A program made the position numbers and the translations under genes. Below the pieces are notes generated by a model. The model saw nothing but the letters and a program-made list of their open reading frames with translations. It was not told the DNA's origin and ran no database searches. From the NCBI GenBank assembly GCA_032622095.1, contig CP136067.1:136777990-136841989 (forward strand): a stretch of 64,000 nucleotides of DNA, given 5' to 3'. Position 1 is the stretch's first letter. Each line of letters begins with the position of its first letter. Positions 12,525-23,031 of the stretch are shown here, piece by piece. The DNA is from Siphonodentalium dalli (Eukaryota; Mollusca; Scaphopoda; Gadilida; Siphonodentaliidae).

Positions 12525-13254
12525 TCTATTATATATTTTGGAAGATCTGTGTGTCTGTCTGTGTGTTCGCGATGAACTCGAAAGCGGCCCCCCCCCGATT
12601 TCGATGAAACTTGGTACGTGGGGGTATTTTCGGCCGGGGACGAACATAGGCATATTAATTTGTCCGTGCGACGTCACATTGACCTTGAAATCGGGTAATT
12701 TCAAGGTCAAACGCCCGAATATCATGGGATTTCGATGAAACTTGGTATGTGGGGTTACCTAAGGCCGGGGAGTGGCATAAACCAATTAATTTGCCCGTGC
12801 GACGTGACCTTGACCTTGAAATCGGGTCATTTCAAGGTCAAACGCCCGAATATCACGGGATTTCGATGAAACTTGGTATGTGTGGATACTTTCGTATGGG
12901 GAGTCTCATAAGCATATTCATTTGCCCCTGCGACGTGACCTTGACCTTGAAATCGGGTCAATTCAAGGTCAAATCGCCAATTTTGATGGGATTTCGACGA
13001 AATTTGATACGTGGGGTTACCTTTGTCCACTGGGTGTTTTGGACGGGTCAAATCGTGACCCCGACCTGACCTTGACCTTCAACATGATAAATTCAAGGTC
13101 AAATCGGGTAGAACCGGATGGATTTCGACGGGCACGTTTGTCGGGTAATTTTGTCCGGGCAATGTTTTGGACTGGTCAAATCGTGACCTTGATCTTGACC
13201 TTCCAGATGGACATTTCAAGGTCAAAGCCCGGACGAAGTCGGGTCACCTTCTAG
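12525..13254 (+). mobile_element. Non-autonomous Helitron (unit H2) with internal minisatellite
   Basis: It begins TCTATTATATATTTTGG and ends with the CCCGGACGAAGTCGGG hairpin and CTAG. The interior is a ~130-bp unit repeated about five times, each with a TTTCGATGAAACTTGG-like block, a TGACCTTGACCTT block and TTCAAGGTCAAA. It lies in the spacer of palindrome 1, directly abutting the next Helitron start. Confidence 0.65.
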
Positions 13255-13361
13255 TCTCATATATATTTTGAAGACCTCTGTCTGTATGTTTGTTTGTCTG
13301 TCTGTCTGTCTGTCTGTCATTGATACAAATCTACGATTCTCGACCGATCGGGACGAAACTT
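13255..13361 (+). mobile_element. Helitron 5' fragment (unit H3), cut at the palindrome junction
   Basis: It starts TCTCATATATATTTTGAAG immediately after the CTAG of the previous unit and matches the first 107 bases of the unit at 20367 almost exactly. It stops at ...GACGAAACTT at 13361, where arm A' begins. Its missing 3' half is best explained by 20035-20366. Confidence 0.65.
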
Positions 13362-16300
13362 ATGAATATGCTTATGAGACTCGCCATAAGAAAGTACCCC
13401 CACATGCCAAGTTTCATCGAAATCCCGTGATATTCGGGCGTTTGACCTTGAAATGACTTCCAAAAATATATAATAGATATTATTAGTTATCTTCGGCAAC
13501 ATCGGGGGTACATGGAGATTTAATACCTGGATGTCGATTTTGAACCCCGAGGCGGAGCTAGCGTCGCACGGGCTCGGCGACCCGATAAAATTCGTATCCG
13601 GGGCAAGATACATTCACATACCAAATTTCAAGACGATAGCTCCACCCGTTTCCGAGATATATATATTGCCCAATGTCATTTGCGGATACCTCGGCCGTGA
13701 TGAGTTAACGCGACATCGGTCGGTTAAGAGTTAAACGCGAACACGTCACGATCTGTTGACGGCGTAATATATTTACGGAATGTTTTTCGATGAGCGAATC
13801 ATGGTCCTGCGATCTTCTCGATAATTAAGGTAGAAACTTTAAACGTACACAGGCGTGTGATACATCGTTGGAAAGAAGAAGCGCCACAGATTCTAACCGT
13901 GCAAATTATATGACTGGCAATTTATTATTCACGCTATATCGAATCGATTGGTGAGCACCGAACTGAAATATATTAGCGCAAAACGGCGTAAAAACATATT
14001 TGACCTCGGCACGTGAAAAGTTGATCTCGGATCTGAAAATTAATAGGCCCATGCAACCCCCCGGCCGAAAAGCCCCCCCCCCCCCCCCCCACATAACAAG
14101 TTTCATCGAAATCGGCTCGGCCGTTTTCGAGTCCATCGCGATCACACAGACAGACACACACACAAACAGATCTTCCAAAATATATAATAGATATATATAT
14201 ATGCCACTTGGTTGGGGTAGATTATGACGATGCATGAATGCGGCATCATCGGCATGGTATATACAATTTGTGGGATATAGCCAGACTGATCTGATAATTC
14301 CTGGTCGAATATAACTGGAACAGTTTGGGGCATTATGATATATATGAATCGGCCTATTAGAGCTTGAGCTGCGTGTAGACCCCCCTCCCTCATATGCGGA
14401 TTTTAGGTGGTTATGATATCTTTGTAGAACAATATCAGTCCTTCAATTTGCCGGTTGTTTGCCATCTGGATATGGGGGCTTTTTAGAGTTATCGGTCTTT
14501 GAATCCAAGATGGCCGCCAAAATTGAATATCTGACCTGGTAAATTTCAATTCGCAATTACTCAGGAAGTTTGAGAGGTATTAAGTCGTGTGATATGTCAT
14601 TCTATTGATAATTGAGCACTCCTTATGTATAGGTATGAATACATTTCATATAGTCAAAATGGCCGCCGGAATTTTATAATTGCATTATTTTTCATAAGTT
14701 TCATCACATCTCATTCACCAATACCGTGGCATTTGATCAAATTTAGCCTAACCGTCGAAATACGAGTTTACCACATAGACTGAACAGCGATGAGACAATA
14801 TTATCACACTACAACGGGTTAATAGGTATATTGAGCCAAAAATATGAGGCACGATACACAATACATACAATCGCGGTAATTCCATTTTTGGTATTATCAA
14901 CATTTTATGCATCTTAGTCATCAAACATAGTGTGTATGAGCGGCTAGCGTCTCCGACAAGTTATTAGTATTGCAGTAGAACAAAGTATCTATATTACCAT
15001 ATTAATGACAATTTATTGCTCAAATAACAGAAAAGCAGCGAAATTCGGTGAATTGTACAGGGATCGAAACAGATGGAGACCAGCAGTTGCATTGCGAGCA
15101 GTTCTAAACCGATTTACGACATCACACTGACCTGCACAGCAGGACTGAATTAACCGAAAATGGTTACCATAAGACCAACCAAATGGCGACAGTATGATCG
15201 GTGTGTAGAAAATCGTGACGCGTCTGGTTTTCCGTATATGATTCACGTCATCGGCGTCATCACCTCAACATTTTGGAGCGCCAAAATTCAGATAAGACAA
15301 CTAAGATATTTCAAAAGACAGCACTTCAGAACACAAAAAGAGGTAAGTGTAAGACCATTCCTCGATTCCGATTGGCAAAAAAATATTTAGAATACCATTT
15401 TGATTGTATTATTGTTATATAAATAATTAACGCGAAAATAGGAATTGTGTTTAGAAGCTCCACTGTAAGGATGGGTCACGCACGATTAAAAAAGTATGGA
15501 AAGCCGATGCAACAACAATTATAAAACAATGAATTTTCGAAATTGCGAATGCTGACAGTTTTATCTTTTTAAATGGATATTTTATCAGAAATAGATGTAA
15601 TCTATATTTTATAGAGAGTTTACGATTGTTATGCGGTGCGGTTTTTAAGGAGCTGGGGCTATCTACAAATGTTAAGATTGACATGCTGGTAACCATTCTG
15701 TCATTGTTTTCTTACAGGGTGGTACTATCGTGATATGCATGGCAACGCACCAATCGAAGCTCGACATGTCCAAAGAGAGCCCCGTTCCACTAAAAAAGAC
15801 ACCAAATAAAAAGAAACGGAGGAGAACTAGCGCCTTCGGCACAAACACGGACAGCAGTGATTTGCGATATTGTATTGTTCACTATGAGCGGAATAAAGTT
15901 GACACTGTTGTGAAGATACTATCTGACAAAGGATACGAAAAAATACGTGAAGTAGTTGCTGACCGTTCGAAGAGTTCGAACCCAGATGTGAGAATTGATG
16001 ATATATGTCAGAATGTCCCGACGAAATATGATTCTTCGGTCCACGGTTATCATCGTTGGTGTTATCAGAATTTCACCAATGTTAAATTCAAACGAAAACA
16101 TGATGAAAGCATTGATAGTGTTTGCAGCGGCTCAAAACGAATGAAGAGACACTCCGGTGACTCTTCAATGCGAGTGCTTTTTCCATCGGACGAATGCTTA
16201 TTCTGTGGAACGAAGTACATAAAGGTGAACGGAAAGCGTTGTGAGTTACTGAAATGTCTGACCAATACGGCAAGTGACTCAACCAAAAACAGCGCAAACA

Positions 16301-17149
16301 GACGTCAGGACTACAATATGATCACGAAGGTTCGCGGTGATGACCTTGTTGCGCGTGAGGCTCATTACCACAGCAAATGTCGGAGAGACTATACACGGAC
16401 GCCGCGGACAGCTACATGTACGAAAACTAACTGCACTGATCATCATGATATTGTGTTCTCGAAATTGTGCGAACATATAGAGAGGGCGATAATCATCAAC
16501 CAAAATGTGGAAAGGGTGACCATGTTAAGAGAGCGTTATCTCAACTACATGGGAGATATGTTTCCGGAGCAGCTAAATGATAAATATAAAACAGACAAGC
16601 TGAAAGATAAAATGATAAACCATTTTGGAACGAGAATTAAATTTTGGCAACCCGGGTATCATCTTGGTGAATTGGTATATTCTGATGAAATTATAAAAGG
16701 TCGAGCGGTTGGTGTCGCATTTGAACTCGCGTGTTCAGAAGAAAGGCGCGCAGAAGAGGTCGCTCTAATGCTGCGGAGACATGTATTGGAGACTGAAGCT
16801 TCTGCGGGCAAAATGCCATGGCCTCCAAACGCATCATGGTTCTCGACAGGGCAGTCCAAACCACCCGCGTTACTGCAAAACTTTATCAAGGTGCTTATTT
16901 CTGGGAAAAATGAGAAAGTGTCAGATAGACGTCAGCGATTTGTGGAGTCCTGTTCGGAAGACATATGTTATTCTGCGACAAACGGGCGTTGGTTAATGAG
17001 GAAACACGCCTGTCTGCCCATGACTGTACGCCATCTCACAGGAAGTTCTGCGATTATCACTATTCTGAATAGATTCGGCCATTGCCAGTTATACACAAAA
17101 ACACTGGAGCTCGAGACAGCAATTTTCAACAGCCTGGCTACACAGAAAT
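13362..17149 (-). repeat. Palindrome 1, right arm (A')
   Basis: Reverse complement of 8377-12161. It contains a minus-strand truncated copy of Helitron H1 (13362-14191), a gene-free stretch (about 14192-15159), the candidate upstream exon (15160-15342) and the truncated family gene (15739-17154). The outer end at 17149 is fused directly to arm B, with at most one base of overlap. Confidence 0.95.
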
Positions 17150-17154
17150 ATTGA
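15739..17154 (+). pseudogene. Truncated duplicate of the FEN/XPG-like family gene (N-terminal part)
   Basis: ATG at 15739 (MATHQSKLDM) opens a 471-residue frame equal to the first ~470 residues of the minus-strand gene at 9787. It keeps the basic N-terminus and the C/H clusters. At the A'/B fusion (17149) the original sequence ends after SLATQK and a new codon plus TGA follow, so the entire motif-bearing C-terminal half is missing. An acceptor (TTTTCTTACAG, ending 15717) and an upstream exon (15160-15342, donor GTAAGTG) are preserved, and here the upstream exon is in frame. With the gene at 9787 it forms a divergent pair. Confidence 0.8.
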
Positions 17155-20034
17155 ATGTAAACTGGGAGAATATTACTGAAATTAGCCAAATAATAACGCT
17201 ATTGATAGTAACGCTGGGGGAGCACTTCGGTTGATGGCAAATCATTGTTGATTGTCACTTTCATATGTCCATTTCATAATTCCATCCTTAAAATACCGCC
17301 CGAACGCATGTCGATTTCGAATTCGGCGGATACGTCACCATTGACCGAATTCTTATGAACCTGCATGGATATGTCTTCTGCTGTGTTCGTTATTATAATG
17401 TTTCTTCTTATTCAAGAAATAGTAGGATTATATGGTATCGATGGATTATCAGATACACGTATGTACTATCATCTAGTCTTAAAGTTATAGCAATTTTAAC
17501 ATGTTTTGTTTCGTTAAATGCAGTCGTTTTGCGCAATAGTCTCTGTATAGACAACAGACACATGTTCTATAGGACGTGGCTAGAAGTTTCCTCAAATTTC
17601 CGGCCAACTGCACCCCCCCCCCCCCATTGAACCAAACCTCAATCTCACAGGTTCGCAGAATTCAATTTGCTCTCCTTGGAAATATCCAATCTGACAAACA
17701 CTTTTACTGGTTGAAAAAAAATCAAACAATGAAAACAATGCCAACCTATATATGGTGTCAAATTAATGTCCAACTAATGTTGTGTCATGCATGAAATTTC
17801 CGACTGCTGGAATGTACCAAAGTTTAGTTTAGATATATTTATTTCAAATATATGTCAAATTTAGATAACACATGATATATAACACATACATTTGTTTATA
17901 CATACAAAGGAATTGGGGGGACAAGTACTGACTCACTTAAGGGTACCCCCTCTCCCATATGTTATTACACTGAAAAAATAAATAATTAGTAATGGCAAAG
18001 CAACATGACTACCAAAACAAGTTGAACATATATACAAATCACTGGACACCCCCTCTCCCGAGTTTGTATATGTATTTATTTAAAATCGGGTATGTTTGTT
18101 GCGTTTGTTGGCTTGTACGTATCATTATTTGAAACAGTTAGTCAAAATAATCCTGATTTTCCTCACGTATGAATGACTGCACAGCTTAGCAAATTGTACC
18201 AAAGTTCGGGGTGGGGGTCGAGACACCCAAGCAACCCCTGTCGTCACGTCCCTGTTCAACTGACAAGTTCCGTGTGTTCTTCACAACATCTTCGGAATTT
18301 GATTCAGGAGGCCTAGAGCTGTCATGTTTAGATATGCTTGCCATCATCAATAAACACACTTTAACTTGAAATTAAGATGCGATTAAGTCGGATTGGCAGC
18401 AAATTATGTGCCGTGTATACACACATAGAAGAACAGCATGACTTTCACAACAAACATGCACTTTATAAATATAAGATACAAATGATACTTGTGTCAAATA
18501 CATGAGCCATGTTTGACGCTGGGGGAGAGTGTCGGAGACCACGTGGATTTCAAAATCTGACCTAGAATCCGAAATTAGCTCCGCCCCCCGTAATCGGCTT
18601 TGGATTCTCAATCCGGATTTTAGCGAAATTACGGCTCTGGGTGGTCTGATGACGTCACAAATATGGCCGCCATGCTAATTTTGTTAAGTTCGCTATTGTT
18701 TGATTTCATGATAAAAATATAATTTTGATATAAAATAGATGAAAATCCTTTTGTACAGTGTATTGTGGGACGCCGTGTTATATTTTTATATAAAATTTGT
18801 TCATCTCGATCAAAGATGGCTGCCAAAATGGCGGCCGGAAGTGGGAAAATTTATGATTTCCATACATGTCGCCTACATCATTTCCGACTGTATCGAACTG
18901 GTGACGCTTAGGGATGATACTTCTCTTCAATCATGATAACAAATCACTTAGGCATCACATTAGTTGATTTCTTGAATCATAACCTTGATTGTCTTCTCCA
19001 GATGCGATGATTTAGAGGAAGTGGTATAAATTTTTGCCAAAATATACTTTTTAATTTCTAATGATTTCCTTATAGAAATTTAGAATTAATCAATGATATA
19101 AATTAGTAGGATCATTACATAAGATATTTACATCTAACTGGATCCAGAAACTGTCAACTTAATCCAAGATGACTTCCAAGATGGCGGCCAATATACGCAA
19201 TTTTACCCAATTTCAGCCTATTACGTTTCTGTCATATTGAAGGTGAATGTAGTTGACTAATTGGCTTCTTCCAAATAATTACTCGACATGCTATGACACA
19301 TTCCTATTAGTTGTCTTACCACATGACTCAAAATGCGAGTTCATATCACAATTATTGTCAAATAACCATCGTGAAAATTCGACAAACATTATATTTGTAT
19401 ACGTCAAATAACATGTCCACCACAGGGGAACGATATCTCGGTGTTATATATATGAATGAATGTACGAATGTGCTCCGATTTAGATAATCCGGACTTATTA
19501 ATATCTTATTGTAATCGAGATGGCCGCCAGTGTGGCGGAACTGTCGAAATTTGACATTAAAATACATATATTTCCAACATGTATCCCCGCATGTAAGAAT
19601 AACAAATATGCATATTATTACCATACTGTACATGAGTTTTCTGTGGGAACACACCGTTCACTACATAAAACCAAAAGATATGTGCAAGCACGTTAAGTAT
19701 ATGGATTTTTGCCAAACTCGATTATGATATTATATAAATATTTAAATAGAGACCAACATGGTATGTGGATAGAATAGTGAAGTTGCCAACTTCAGGCGCT
19801 GTCAGCTACCAACGCTCAAATGATGCATGTGATCGCCATACGTTCTTGCATATTGATACCGATTGAGTGTATCTATACTCGTATACTAAAAGGTCTATAG
19901 CGACGGAATCAATCACATTATTGTACATAGCTAACAGTGGCTGGCTTTTGAAGCCTGAAATTGAAAATATAAACCAGGAGATCGCCCGGATATTAAAGCT
20001 ATACTTTATTATTTTCCATTTCAATATGGTGCAT
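17149..20034 (+). repeat. Palindrome 2, left arm (B)
   Basis: Reverse complement of 23032-25915. Paired coordinates sum to 43066, shifting to 43064 beyond a poly-C/poly-G run near 17615. I see no convincing gene in it. It holds dispersed GATGGCNGCC-type motifs near 18660, 18815, 19170 and 19515 and AT-rich DNA. It begins at the A' fusion and ends at ...ATGGTGCAT. Confidence 0.95.
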
Positions 20035-20366
20035 AAAATGCTATCGACTTTAAATTTGCTATGTGAATGTATCTTGCCCCGGATGCGAATTTTATCGGGT
20101 CGCCGAGCCCGCGCGACGCCAGCTTCGCGCAGAGGAGATCTCGGAAACGGGTGGAGCTATCGACTTGAAATTTGCTATGTGAATGTATCTTGCCCCGGAT
20201 ACGAAATTTATCGGGTCGCCGAGCCCGTGCGACGCCAGTTTCGCGCATGCGCAGACCAGATCTCGGAAACGGGTGGAGCTATCGACTTGAAATTAGGTTT
20301 TTGAATAGCTATCGACTTGAAATTTGGTTTTTGAATAGCCCGGACAACGTCGGGCTAATCGGCTAG
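20035..20366 (+). mobile_element. Helitron 3' fragment (unit H4)
   Basis: It starts abruptly inside a Helitron body (GCTATCGACTTT...) and contains two copies of the ~115-bp internal unit (CTTGCCCCGGAT, CGGGTCGCCGAGCCCG). It ends with an AGCCCGGACAACGTCGGGCT hairpin and CTAG at 20363-20366. It has no 5' end. Together with 13255-13361 it makes one element of the same type as 20367-20914, lacking about 100 internal bases. Confidence 0.6.
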
Positions 20367-20914
20367 TCTCATATATATTTTGAAGACCTCTGTCTGTATG
20401 TTTGTTTGTCTGTCTGTCTGTCTGTCTGTCATTAATACAAATCTACGATTCTCGACCGATCGGGACGAAACTTGGTACGTGTGTGTAGTTTGACCAGGCG
20501 GTGAACGTTGTCGTATTGGCGAGCCCGTGCGGCGCCCGCTTCGCGCATGCGCAGACGAGATCTCGGAAACGGGTGGAGCTATCGACTTGAAATTTGCTAT
20601 GTGAATGTATCTTGCCCCGGATACGAATTTTATCGGATCGCCGAGCCCGTGCGACATCAGCTTCGCGCATGCGCAGACGAGATCTCGGAAACGGGTGGAG
20701 CTATCGACTTGAAATTTGCTATGTGAATGTATCTTGCCCCGGATACGAATTTTATCGGGTCGCCGAGCCCGTGCGACGCCAGCTTCGCGCATGCGCAGAC
20801 GATATCTCGGAAACGGGTGCTATCGACTTGAAATTTTGTTTTTGAAACGGGTGGAGCTATCGACTTGAAATTTGGTTTTTGAATAGCCCGGACAACGTCG
20901 GGCTCATCGGCTAG
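20367..20914 (+). mobile_element. Non-autonomous Helitron (unit H5)
   Basis: The 5' end TCTCATATATATTTTGAAG sits directly on the CTAG of the previous unit. A (GTCT)n stretch and a GATCGGGACGAAACTTGG block follow, then about three ~115-bp units with GAGATCTCGGAAACGGGTGG, then the GACAACGTC hairpin and CTAG at 20911-20914. No coding capacity. Confidence 0.7.
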
Positions 20915-21707
20915 TCTATTATATATTTTGGAAGATCTGTGTGTTTGTGTGTGTGTGTATGTGTGTGTTCGCGATGTACTCGAACACGGCTAGACCGATT
21001 TCTACCAAACTTGGTACGGACACGTAATTCGACCCGGGAACGAACATGGGCCTATTGATTTTCAGATCCGAGGTAAACTTTTCACGTGCCGAGGTCAAAT
21101 CTGTTTTACGCTGTGTTACGGGACTTTCATTTGAGTTCGGTGCTTACAAATCGATTCGAAACAGCGCGAATAATAAAATGCCAGTCATAATAATGACACT
21201 GTGAGAATCTTTCGTGTTTCCTCTTTCCAACGATATATAATGCGTATGTATCCGTTTTAGTTATCTGCCTCAATTATCAAGAAGAAGTCGTACTATCTTC
21301 CATCAGGATAAAAACAATGCGTAACTTCTATGACGTCGTTAGAGGTCATAACGTTAGATCACGTTAACGCTTAACCGGCCGATGCATTTAACTGTTTCAG
21401 ACGTCTTGGCGATATCTCGGGCACCGATGTAAATTTATCTTTACGTTGAAACTTGATAATTAATGAGCGTGTGTATATGAGGCGCGTTTATATACTTGAG
21501 TGGAAATCAAATCGGGTTAAACTAGCGGATTTTTACGGACGAAATTTGATGCATATGGTATCTCGGTATCCGCTGGGCCGATTTCCCGGTATCCGCTGGG
21601 CCGATTTCCACCATTTTTGGGGTGTTGGTGTTTGACCCCACCTGACCTTGACCTTCAAAATGGTCAATTCCAGGTCAAAGCCCGGACGAAGTCGGGTCAC
21701 CTTCTAG
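20915..21707 (+). mobile_element. Non-autonomous Helitron (unit H6)
   Basis: It starts TCTATTATATATTTTGG immediately after CTAG and ends CCCGGACGAAGTCGGG plus CTAG (21704-21707), then T. Its ends match H1 and H2, not H5, so this array mixes two subfamilies. The interior is largely unique. Confidence 0.65.
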
Positions 21708-21859
21708 TTATATATATATATGAACTTCAGCAGAACACGGTCATGGTCATGCTATTGTACGAAGAGCTTCATACATGTTCACGTAATAAGCTATCCAGTT
21801 TGATCAAATAGATCGTAGTTTAAACAGTATTTATTCAATGAATAATACAGCAACAATAA

Positions 21860-22541
21860 GTGTCGGCGCACACGATCCCGATTGTCCCCGATTAATCCGG
21901 CTGCCGGATAAATCGAGGACAATCAGGACCGTGTGTGCGCCTAACTTTGGAGCGGTTTTTGTCGGATCGGATTTAATCGGACCGATCAAACTGAGTTTGA
22001 TTTCATCAGGAAAATCCGGCTCGTGACGATGGCAACGCGCGTGTTTTGCTTGTCACGTGACCGTCACGTGACCAAAACCTCATTCGAAATGTCGGAATAG
22101 TTAGCGGCGACCGCTATTCGAAATTAAATCAAGAATTATGATCGATTGACAAGGAACAACGGCTGGCAGACTTGTGGGCAGAAAATGAGTGCCTGTATAA
22201 TAATCGCAACAAGAGGGCGGCAGCTATGGAAAGGTCTATTACGCCAATTTACGGCTATTGTTCGTGACCTCAATATATTAATAATATATTTATTTAGTTT
22301 ATTATTAATAAATATTACTAGTCTTTAGAAATACATATTAATATAAATCACCATGACTAACTATATTAACTGGCTAGATAGGCTGACCACACCAGTTGAC
22401 TATAATACTACAGTGACCATAGCATGCATATAACCGGAGTGAAAATCCGACTCGTGTGCGCTGACCCCCCGATTTTATCGGCCCCGATTTATCCGGCAGC
22501 CGGATTTAACCGGGCACAATCGGGATCGTGTGCGTCGACAC
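21860..22541. mobile_element. PIF/Harbinger-type non-autonomous element with MADF remnant
   Basis: Long terminal inverted repeats start GTGTCG(G/A)CGCACACGATC and include CCGGCTGCCGGAT on both sides. They are flanked by TAA at 21857-21859 and 22542-22544, the 3-bp target typical of PIF/Harbinger. Inside, plus-strand 22142-22273 reads SIDKEQRLADLWAENECLYN and NKRAAAMERSI. This resembles a MADF (Myb/SANT-like) domain, the accessory protein class of Harbinger elements. A stop directly precedes it, so it is a remnant. Confidence 0.65.
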
Positions 22542-22544
22542 TAA

Positions 22545-23031
22545 GTATATGTTTAGTCGCAGACCGGGAATTATTTGATATTCACCACACCTAACGAGAG
22601 TGTTATGGTCCATATACACATTAGTGCTACTTGTATATGAGACAAATTAATTATATACACACATGTAGTTATACAAAACTATGCTAATATCGCTGTAATA
22701 CAAGTAATTATATTGCTTGAGTTCTAGTTCAAATTTGTAACGATCCCATCTTGGTCGACATATTAACGTACATGTGGAAATGTACCGGTACTTAGTATGA
22801 ACTGATGACAAGAAGAAGTTTAAGAATGAGACAATCATCAACATTTCTTCTTACACGTATATGTTTGCCAGAATGGTAAAGGGGTGTCTAATCATTGGTG
22901 TCGATTGTCCATTCCAATCACCAAGAGTATCCATACAAGGATTGATTTTACGAAGACTTTTTATGAGTATTATGTCAGAAAACGTCCGTGTTACTACGAC
23001 AGACTATCCAACCTCGTGCATTTATCAATAC
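22545..23031. other. Gene-free remainder of the palindrome 2 spacer
   Basis: AT-rich unique sequence between the Harbinger element and arm B'. I see no gene or terminal repeats. Confidence 0.4.

Noticed and set aside
12749-13254. Open frames in the Helitron bodies (also 20172-20845 and 47808-48454)
   Set aside because: They follow tandem Helitron units, occur on both strands and contain no Rep or helicase motifs.
8377-17149. Palindrome 1 as a giant fold-back transposon with 3.8-kb terminal repeats
   Set aside because: The coding exon runs uninterrupted across 8377 on the left side. No target duplication was seen, and the right end is fused directly to palindrome 2, which fits rearrangement better.
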